DNA of 64,000 nt from Blastopirellula sp. J2-11 (GTDB taxonomy: Bacteria; Planctomycetota; Planctomycetia; Pirellulales; Pirellulaceae): assembly GCF_024584705.1 (NCBI RefSeq), contig NZ_CP097384.1:6076001-6140000 (forward strand), given 5' to 3'. Made by a program: the position numbers and the translations under genes. Shown in pieces: positions 57,913 through 64,000 of this stretch. The notes beneath the pieces are model-generated. The model was given only the letters and a program-made list of their open reading frames with translations. It made no database searches and was not told the DNA's origin. Within the stretch, counting starts at the first letter, position 1. Every line of letters begins with the position of its first letter.

Positions 57913-59363
57913 CGATCGGCTCTTCCCACCTGCCGGATGAATCGTGCGCAGACCAGCAGCTTTATCTACTGCTGGACGGTGACGAAACGTCGCCCCAGTT
58001 TCAGCGCGCCGCCGAGCACGTGGAAAGCTGCGCCGTGTGCCAACATCGCCTGACGGAACTCTCCGGCGATCATGACTATTGGGAAGCGCAGCGCGAACTG
58101 CTGACGCCGGTCGCCGATGATCAGCCTGACTCAGGGCAGTTCTATCGCTATCGCTCGACTGAAACCATGTTCGCCCAGCGGCGCAGTATCGACGAGACGA
58201 TGGTCAAACAGATGCTCACCGCGCCGTCGCATCCCGAGATGTTGGGGCGATTGGGCCGGTACGAGGTCGAGCGAATCATCGGCGTCGGCGGCATGGGGAT
58301 CGTGCTAAAAGGTTTTGATACCGAGCTGAACCGTCCTGTCGCGATCAAACTGCTCGCGCCCCATTTATCGCGGATCGGCGCCGCGCGGCAACGTTTTGCC
58401 CGCGAAGCCAGGGCCGCCGCCGCGGTGGTGCATGAGCATGTCGTCTCGATTCATAACGTTGAGTCGAATCACGCGAATCCGTTTTTGGTGATGCAATACA
58501 TCCCCGGCGAGTCGCTACAGGCTCGCGTCGATCGCGGCGGACCATTAAGCGTCTCCGAAATCTTACGGATCGGCGTGCAGTCGGCATCGGGCCTGGCCGC
58601 CGCACATGCGCAAGGCTTGGTTCATCGCGATGTGAAGCCGGCCAATATCTTATTAGAGAATGACGTCGACCGGGCCTATCTAACCGACTTTGGCTTGGCC
58701 CGAGCCTCGGACGACGCCAGCCTGACCTATACCGGCGTCGTCTCCGGCACGCCGCATTACATGTCTCCGGAACAAGCGGACGGGCGAGCGCTCGATCCCC
58801 GGTCCGACTTGTTCAGTCTCGGCTCGGTCCTCTATTTCATGGCGACCGGCCACCCGCCGTTTCGGGCCGAGCGACCAATGGCGGTGCTCAAACGAACGTG
58901 TCACGACCCGCATCGCCCCGCGTGGGAGTCGAACGCCGAGATCCCGGATGAGCTGTCGGACATCATCGATCGGCTGCTGGAAAAACAGCCGGAACGCCGC
59001 TTTGCGACGGCGCTGGAACTGCAAAAGAAACTAGAACGCGTACTGTCGGACTTGCAGCAAGGAAAGCTGCGACTGTCGCGCCGCGGCAAGTCCAATCGCA
59101 CTTGGTGGATCGCCGTGATCGGGTTGTGCGAAACGGCGCTGCTGGCCGGGGTCGTCTATGTCTGGATGACTTCCGCGCCAAAGCAGGAACCGCCGCCGCC
59201 GATGACAAAAGACCAAAGCGTCGAATCAATCCAAGCCCGACTGCAAGCGTTGGATGGTCCGCAGCAAGCAGACCTGGATCGGCTGCAGTACGAATTGATC
59301 ACATTGGAAGTGACCCCTTTCCCGGAAGCTGACTTGAAGGAACCGACAAATGTTCAAGAGTAA
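57909..59363 (+). CDS. transmembrane Ser/Thr protein kinase with N-terminal zinc-binding motif
   Basis: 484 residues. Residues 37-44 carry H-x3-C-x2-C, the anti-sigma zinc motif, in a domain of about 60 residues. The kinase domain (about 117-380) has GVGGMG, Lys147, HRD at 239-241, DFG at 260-262 and TPHYMSPEQ. A transmembrane helix lies at about 399-421, so the C-terminus (about 60 residues) is extracytoplasmic. Coupled to the sigma gene by overlap, it should control that factor, by binding, phosphorylation or both. The downstream gene overlaps by 14 bases. Confidence 0.95.
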   Translation: MTIGSSHLPDESCADQQLYLLLDGDETSPQFQRAAEHVESCAVCQHRLTELSGDHDYWEAQRELLTPVADDQPDSGQFYRYRSTETMFAQRRSIDETMVKQMLTAPSHPEMLGRLGRYEVERIIGVGGMGIVLKGFDTELNRPVAIKLLAPHLSRIGAARQRFAREARAAAAVVHEHVVSIHNVESNHANPFLVMQYIPGESLQARVDRGGPLSVSEILRIGVQSASGLAAAHAQGLVHRDVKPANILLENDVDRAYLTDFGLARASDDASLTYTGVVSGTPHYMSPEQADGRALDPRSDLFSLGSVLYFMATGHPPFRAERPMAVLKRTCHDPHRPAWESNAEIPDELSDIIDRLLEKQPERRFATALELQKKLERVLSDLQQGKLRLSRRGKSNRTWWIAVIGLCETALLAGVVYVWMTSAPKQEPPPPMTKDQSVESIQARLQALDGPQQADLDRLQYELITLEVTPFPEADLKEPTNVQE

Positions 59364-61953
59364 GTGGACTGCATCTATGACGATGGTGCTGCTGATGCTT
59401 TCGGCGGTAGGTGTTGGCATGGTGCGTTTTGCGTGGGGGGAGGAAGAAGCGGCGACAGCGTCGAAAGCAACGGCCGGATCCCTCATCCTCAAAGGGAAAA
59501 GCGGCGAACCGGCGATGACGATCCGTGCGTCCGGCGACGGCAATATCGTGATTGAGACAGGTAAACCGACAGCAAAGTCGGCTGACGCTTCAGAAACGAA
59601 AACGCCTTATGCGACGATCAAACTTCGGCGAGAAACCACCAGGAACGTTAGCCGAAAGCGAAAGGACGACGAGCAAGAGAACCCCCTTCTCCAGTTGCAT
59701 GGCGTTGGTCCTGTCGGTAAAGGCAGTTTTGGCTTTCCGTATCCGGTCCGGCTGAAGAATGAGAAACCGGCGTCCGCAACGGCGGACGACCAGACGATCG
59801 AATTGGAAATCGTCGACAATACGGGAGAAGCCGCGAAGAACGTCCAGGGACATCAGCAATACATTGATGATCTACAGGCGGCTCAACTTTCGATCATTTT
59901 GCAAAACAGCTCCAGCAGACCGCGAAGCTTTTCAACTGTGCTCGTTCCGCTCGACGCAGCTACCTATTCCGGTGCGTTGCTGGCGCACAACCTTGGTAGC
60001 GGGAGACTCAAGCTGGTGGCCGAGTCTGCGGAGACAAGCAAAGAAGGAGTCGTCGAGACGATCCTCGACGGCGATTTCATGATTCGCGACTGGACGATAC
60101 AGTCGCCTGAGAATGTGGTGAACCTGGTCGAGTTACGCGTGTTTACCCCACGGCCGCTGAAAGAACTTGCTACCGACAGCGAGACGCTGCAATCCCAAAT
60201 TGACGACCTGCGGGCGAAGAACTTTCGATTTGTTCTGAAGGGGCTAGTCCCTGTGGACAAACCGCTTCCGCAGCCTTGGGAAGTAATTGAACCGGGAACG
60301 CCCGCCGCTATGCCTGAAGAGGCAACGGAAAATTCGTCGGAGCTTGCTGTCGCTCCCAAAGGCGAGACCATCAAAGTAAAACTGGCGGGGATAAAATACT
60401 ATTCCGGTTTCCAGCAGCAACAAGACAAAGGAAATAGGTACGTCTGCATCGCCGCTGCGAATCGGACTGACCACAGTACGACGTTACTATCGGGCCACTA
60501 TCGCGTTGTTGATTGGAAGCATCTCGACAAAAACAATCCGGACGATCCGATCGAAGTGGAACTATCGCCCCCTGGCGCCGAAGTCTATTTGGTCACCTAT
60601 GTCGATGGAAAACCAACCGTCGAAAAAATTGCAGGGACGGCGCGTCTACTGCAGGCGAAGATTGATGACATGGACGCGAAAAAGTTTGCTTTCGTGCTTC
60701 GGGCCCTGCCAAATGGTGAAGCTCTGCCGGACACTGCAAGACGGCAAATGTTAGACGCATTGGCTGCCGTGGATCCAGAACAGGATCAACTTGCGGCATC
60801 GGCTGAACCTTTCACCATCCAGGTCCCGCTTGACGCGAACACGTACCCCAACGCATGGTTGCAACACAACCGGGGCAATCGCACGATCACGCTGTTCGCC
60901 GAAGGAACCGGCATCACGAAAGAGTCGGTCGGCGTCTATACGCTAGGCCAATATTTTGCGATTCGCAAGATGATCTCGGAATCGCCGGGCGGAGGAATCA
61001 CTCTGGTAACGCTGGAAGTCTTGCCTGGACCGGGCCCCGGCTATTCCAATCCACCTGCGAAGTTCGACGCAACGAAGTTGCAGGGAAAAATCGACGAATT
61101 GCGAGGCAAGAAGTTTCGCTTCCTCTTGCAGGGCTTGGTCCCGCTAGGCGAACCACTGCCGGCGGCTGCGACGATGGCTGATTCCGTTCAAGCCTATCCG
61201 CAACCTACGCCGTACCCTCGTAACGTCGCCACACCGCCGCAAACAACGGGCGGTCTCGGCATGGCGTCGGATCGGCCGCGTGTGGACGTTCCTAGGGAGC
61301 CAAATCGTACTCAGAATATCTACTTCGTTCCAAGAACAATACCAGCGACAGCGAGTCCCAATTTTTCCATTCCTTCCCCTGCTGGAGAAACGACGACGGC
61401 GGAACCGACAGACACCTTTCGAAGTCCCAGTCCCGGCAACTTTTCAATTTCGTCCACGACCGCTGCGCCTGGTCCGACCACAAATGCGATGCCGGCAATG
61501 TCCACTTGGGCGCAGGGCTCATTGGGGCTGCAGGGAGTTTATCAACCTTACCCAGCGCCGCACGCTTATGGGCAAGCGCCGACTGCGAACGTTCCGCCGC
61601 CGTGGCAAGCGGTCCCCACGGAGCCTGGTCAGCCGCCGATCTCCATCCAAGCCTTCTCCGCAACCTTCCATCCCCTCGCCGAGCAAAAGAAGCAACAGGC
61701 GATCGCCAAGCTCAAGCAAGCCAAAACGGACGAAGAGAAAGCGAAGGCTCGCGCAGAACTGCGCACCGTGCTGACCGAGATCTTCACCACCGACATGAAG
61801 CACCGCGACAAGCAAGCGAAAGAGATTGAGTCGCGGATCAAGAAGCTGCGCGATCAGTATGAAGCGCGCGAGAACGCGCAGGACGAGATCATTGACTTGC
61901 AACTGCAACTGCTGGAGAAGCAGGCCGCGGGGTTGGAGTTTCCGGCACGCTAG
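59350..61953 (+). CDS. secreted protein with three internal repeats and C-terminal coiled coil
   Basis: 867 residues; the start overlaps the kinase end by 14 bases. A signal peptide is at about 8-30. Three units of about 115 residues are at about 195-307, 340-460 and 488-604. Each ends in a block of the type L-R-A-K-N-F-R-F-V-L-K-G-L-V-P. A fourth, partial block is at about 170-190. A Pro/Ser/Thr-rich region (about 610-760) leads to a Lys/Glu-rich coiled coil (770-867). No known domain is recognised. As the third gene of the sigma-kinase operon it may be a sensor or effector on the extracytoplasmic side. Confidence 0.85.
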   Translation: MFKSKWTASMTMVLLMLSAVGVGMVRFAWGEEEAATASKATAGSLILKGKSGEPAMTIRASGDGNIVIETGKPTAKSADASETKTPYATIKLRRETTRNVSRKRKDDEQENPLLQLHGVGPVGKGSFGFPYPVRLKNEKPASATADDQTIELEIVDNTGEAAKNVQGHQQYIDDLQAAQLSIILQNSSSRPRSFSTVLVPLDAATYSGALLAHNLGSGRLKLVAESAETSKEGVVETILDGDFMIRDWTIQSPENVVNLVELRVFTPRPLKELATDSETLQSQIDDLRAKNFRFVLKGLVPVDKPLPQPWEVIEPGTPAAMPEEATENSSELAVAPKGETIKVKLAGIKYYSGFQQQQDKGNRYVCIAAANRTDHSTTLLSGHYRVVDWKHLDKNNPDDPIEVELSPPGAEVYLVTYVDGKPTVEKIAGTARLLQAKIDDMDAKKFAFVLRALPNGEALPDTARRQMLDALAAVDPEQDQLAASAEPFTIQVPLDANTYPNAWLQHNRGNRTITLFAEGTGITKESVGVYTLGQYFAIRKMISESPGGGITLVTLEVLPGPGPGYSNPPAKFDATKLQGKIDELRGKKFRFLLQGLVPLGEPLPAAATMADSVQAYPQPTPYPRNVATPPQTTGGLGMASDRPRVDVPREPNRTQNIYFVPRTIPATASPNFSIPSPAGETTTAEPTDTFRSPSPGNFSISSTTAAPGPTTNAMPAMSTWAQGSLGLQGVYQPYPAPHAYGQAPTANVPPPWQAVPTEPGQPPISIQAFSATFHPLAEQKKQQAIAKLKQAKTDEEKAKARAELRTVLTEIFTTDMKHRDKQAKEIESRIKKLRDQYEARENAQDEIIDLQLQLLEKQAAGLEFPAR

Positions 61954-61989
61954 AACATAGCCGCCTTTCGTTTCGGCTTCTTCCCCGAA

Positions 61990-62115
61990 ATCAGCCGCAC
62001 GGCGTTAGCCGCGGTTTCTTGACTCTAACTTTTCCGTCGGCAAAGTGTTCCTGCCAGAAACCGCGGCTAACGCCGTGCGGCTGATGTTGATGTGGGCCGC
62101 GCCCTGTCTCACCTC
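61990..62115. repeat. palindromic repeat family B, copy 2 (inverted relative to copy 1)
   Basis: Arms of about 30 bases containing CACGGCGTTAGCCGCGGTTT are at 61990-62021 and 62057-62085. Read in reverse, the loop matches that of copy 1 at 26714 (GGAACACTTTGCCGACGGAAAA against GGAACTCTTTGTCGACGGAAAA, each given here in two short parts of the same line), and the flank to about 62115 matches the copy 1 flank. It lies 36 bases after the repeat-protein gene. Confidence 0.9.
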
Positions 62116-62523
62116 ATTTCGCCCGAAAAAACGCGAGGACTCAGTCCCCACTCTTTCTGTCGTTGGAAAATCAAAATGGGTCAGCTAGCAGGAAAGCGCT
62201 CTACACGTCTTCAGCGGCATTAACGGTGAGATTTTTCGCGCTGACCCCCATTCGGGGCGATATCCTGGATAAATTGCGCGTTTTAACCTCTTGTGGCGCT
62301 GCGGGTTACGTCAATGGCCCACGTTGGGTGCTGACTCTCACTAGGCCCGTTGATACAATTGCCCGAACTGGAAATATCCCGTAGTGACGTAGGCTTTTAA
62401 TTCCCTCGGCCCAATTGGGCCGGCCCTCACTTCTTTACAAGCGTCCTCGCCTACGCACCGGTTTCGCCATTGACGGCGAATGAAGATTACAAACATCATC
62501 CTGACGCACTAGCTTCTAACTCT
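62116..62523. promoter_or_regulatory. non-coding region upstream of rpe
   Basis: About 400 bases with no convincing gene. A short frame at 62163-62384 has no signal or ribosome-binding site. A perfect 14-base palindrome, GGCCCAATTGGGCC, lies at 62408-62421, 103 bases before the rpe ATG, and could be a regulatory site. Confidence 0.4.
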
Positions 62524-63213
62524 ATGTCACGTCGTGATCACCTTGCTCAGCTTCGTGAAGCTGCGCCTGTTATTTTGCCATCGCTGCTGTTGTGCGACTT
62601 CGCCAACTTGGAGCGTGAGGTGGAGCGTTTGCTAGCTGCCGGCGTGAAAGCACTGCATCTGGATGTGATGGACGGCATATTTGTCCCAAACATCAGCTAC
62701 GGGATGCCGATTGTCGCCGCGTTCCGAAAATTGACCGATCTGCCGCTCGACGTCCATTTGATGATCGAGAAGCCGCAGGACTACATCCGACAATTCCATG
62801 AAGCGGGCGCCGACGTGATGACGATTCACGCGGAAGCTGTCGATGACGTCGCTAGCATCTTGCGTGAGATCAAATCGCTAGGCGCCGGCGCCGGCGTGGC
62901 GATTAACCCCGACACTCCGCTTGAGACGATTGTGGACGCGCTTCCCGAGGCGGACCTCGCTTTGATGATGAGCGTCAACGCCGGTTTTGGCGGACAGAAG
63001 TTCAACCCAGTCGCCCTCGACAAAATTCGAGAAGTACGCCGGTTAGCGCCGGACCTACTGATTGAGATCGACGGCGGCGTCAATTTGGATACTATTGGGC
63101 GCTGCACGGAAGCGGGCGCAGACTTGTTAGTCGTTGGGTCGGCCATTTTCGGCAAACCTGACTACGTCACGGCTGTCCGCGAGCTGAACTCGGCCGCGGT
63201 CGCCGCCTCCTGA
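62524..63213 (+). CDS. rpe: ribulose-phosphate 3-epimerase
   Basis: 229 residues from the ATG at 62524; an in-frame TTG at 62470 would extend the N-terminus beyond family length. The TIM-barrel motifs ILPSLLLCDFANL, LHLDVMDGIFVPN, DVHLMIEKP, SVNAGFGGQKF and EIDGGV are all clear. It interconverts ribulose-5-phosphate and xylulose-5-phosphate in the pentose phosphate pathway. The pseudo-phosphatase gene follows by 22 bases and is probably co-transcribed. Confidence 0.95.
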   Translation: MSRRDHLAQLREAAPVILPSLLLCDFANLEREVERLLAAGVKALHLDVMDGIFVPNISYGMPIVAAFRKLTDLPLDVHLMIEKPQDYIRQFHEAGADVMTIHAEAVDDVASILREIKSLGAGAGVAINPDTPLETIVDALPEADLALMMSVNAGFGGQKFNPVALDKIREVRRLAPDLLIEIDGGVNLDTIGRCTEAGADLLVVGSAIFGKPDYVTAVRELNSAAVAAS

Positions 63214-63235
63214 ACTGCATAGGTGTAGCTTTTTT

Positions 63236-63820
63236 ATGTTGCGCGTAGCGCTCATTCGTCCCGGCTGTACCGATTACGACTTACAAGGCCGAATCCGCGG
63301 CGTGTTAAACGTTCCGCTGAGCGACCGAGGGGTCGAACAGGTCCAACATGCGGCGCACGAGATGGCCGATCTATCGATCGACGTCGTCTACTGCGGTCCA
63401 TGTCAACCGGCACAGCAAGCGGCCGAAATTATCGCCAAGATCCACATGGCCAAAGTGAAGCGAATCGATAAGTTTCGCAACTTGGACGTGGGACTCTGGC
63501 AAGGCAAACTGATCACTGAGGTCAAACAAAACCAGCCCAAGGTTTATCGTCAGTGGCAAGAGAACCCCGACGGCATTTGTCCGCCAGAGGGCGAGATGCT
63601 AGCGGACGCACGGTCCCGCGTTCGGAGTGCTCTCGACAAGATTTGCAAGAAGTATCAAAACTCCACCAAGGTCGCAGCTATCGTAACGCCGGAGCCGATC
63701 GCTTCGGTGATTCGCTGCGAATTGCTGCATCATGTGATCGGCGACCTGTGGAAAGCCGAAGAAGGTAATTGCGGTGGTTGGGAACTGATCGAGATCGCCC
63801 CGCAGCCTGCTCTTCGTTAG
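63236..63820 (+). CDS. histidine-phosphatase-fold protein lacking both catalytic histidines
   Basis: 194 residues. The fold is recognisable: an N-terminal L-I-R-P-G (residues 6-10) where active members have RHG, then GRIRG, PLSDRGVEQVQ, the Y-C-G-P helix start, LDVGLWQGK and PPEGEMLADA. The second catalytic block reads V-T-P-E-P (150-154) where active members have S-H-G. So both histidines are proline-replaced and phosphatase activity is not expected. It sits between rpe and accD and may bind a phospho-metabolite or a protein. Confidence 0.85.
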   Translation: MLRVALIRPGCTDYDLQGRIRGVLNVPLSDRGVEQVQHAAHEMADLSIDVVYCGPCQPAQQAAEIIAKIHMAKVKRIDKFRNLDVGLWQGKLITEVKQNQPKVYRQWQENPDGICPPEGEMLADARSRVRSALDKICKKYQNSTKVAAIVTPEPIASVIRCELLHHVIGDLWKAEEGNCGGWELIEIAPQPALR

Positions 63821-63878
63821 ATTAAGATAGATAGAACAAACCGCCATTGACGGCGGCTCAAAGCCAGAAGGAAATCGC

Positions 63879-64000
63879 ATGTCGTCGACTACGCCTGAGT
63901 TCGCTGCCGCAGCGGCCGCCGCCGAAGGGGTCAAACGAGCCAAACGCGGAGTGCCCGAAGGACTGTGGCAACGCTGTCCCGGTTGCCAGGCGGTGATCTT
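63879..64000 (+). CDS. accD: acetyl-CoA carboxylase carboxyltransferase beta subunit, start only
   Basis: The first 40 codons. After an Ala-rich N-terminus the zinc-ribbon entry GVPEGLWQRCPGCQ appears, as in AccD. AGAAGG lies six bases before the ATG. The window ends within the zinc ribbon. It would make malonyl-CoA for fatty acid synthesis. Confidence 0.75.
   Translation, partial: MSSTTPEFAAAAAAAEGVKRAKRGVPEGLWQRCPGCQAVI

Noticed and set aside
62163-62384. 73-codon frame upstream of rpe
   Set aside because: No ribosome-binding site, no signal and no recognisable composition; kept as non-coding.

Overview
The window looks like chromosomal DNA of a planctomycete, most probably the Pirellulales (Blastopirellula/Bremerella/Rhodopirellula type). 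The evidence is a marker set: two DUF1559 prepilin-like proteins, a PSCyt1/DUF1549/DUF1553 cytochrome-type protein, two secreted sulfatases, planctomycete-type ECF sigma factors next to a FecR-domain protein or a Ser/Thr kinase, and many lipoproteins and secreted proteins of unknown function. The assignment rests on gene content and protein motifs read by eye. No rRNA, tRNA, CRISPR array, prophage or transposase gene was found.

Layout. 1-7.7 kb: the 5' part of a DUF1549/DUF1553 protein (minus) diverges from a DUF1559 protein, followed by a lipoprotein esterase, a transthyretin-like lipoprotein, an ECF sigma factor and a FecR-type membrane protein (plus). 7.7-16.1 kb, mostly minus: a sulfatase, a zinc alcohol dehydrogenase, an SNase-like secreted protein, a DAACS symporter, a Ser/Thr kinase with a pseudo-receiver tail and a 96-residue protein. 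16.4-21.7 kb: a tight plus-strand cluster (895-residue secreted protein, membrane protein, glycerate 2-kinase, membrane protein). 21.7-25.3 kb: a divergent ketosynthase/desaturase pair and a receiver-HATPase protein. 25.5-30.6 kb: an orphan adenine-type DNA methyltransferase, bioD, a SAM methyltransferase, an enolase-superfamily enzyme and a sirtuin. 30.6-34.8 kb: a minus-strand run of two signal peptidases, LptB and a small membrane protein. 35.7-46.1 kb: class II aldolase, lipoproteins, a SYLF protein, an orphan NarX-like histidine kinase, a BSP-type metalloprotease, a PqaA-like protein, and a DUF1559/lipoprotein pair. 46.4-56.5 kb: a tiny-ORF transcript, glyA, a second sulfatase, a cytochrome/DUF2231 protein, argS overlapping or abutting a second orphan DNA methyltransferase, and a lipoate ligase-like gene. 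57.3-64 kb: an overlapping operon of ECF sigma, transmembrane kinase and a secreted triple-repeat protein, then rpe, a histidine-phosphatase homologue without its catalytic histidines, and the start of accD.

Non-coding DNA is unusually structured. Three copies of a palindromic element of about 90 bp (one inside a 235-bp element with outer inverted repeats), two copies of a second palindrome family in opposite orientation, and runs of GGACCGGAC-rich repeats sit only between genes.

The most interesting observations are the tiny ORF with a near-perfect Shine-Dalgarno, stop-codon hairpin and intrinsic terminator upstream of the second DUF1559 gene; three cases of conserved-looking proteins lacking key catalytic residues (pseudo-receiver, pseudo-phosphatase, His-to-Asn ketosynthase); and the sigma/kinase/repeat-protein operon.
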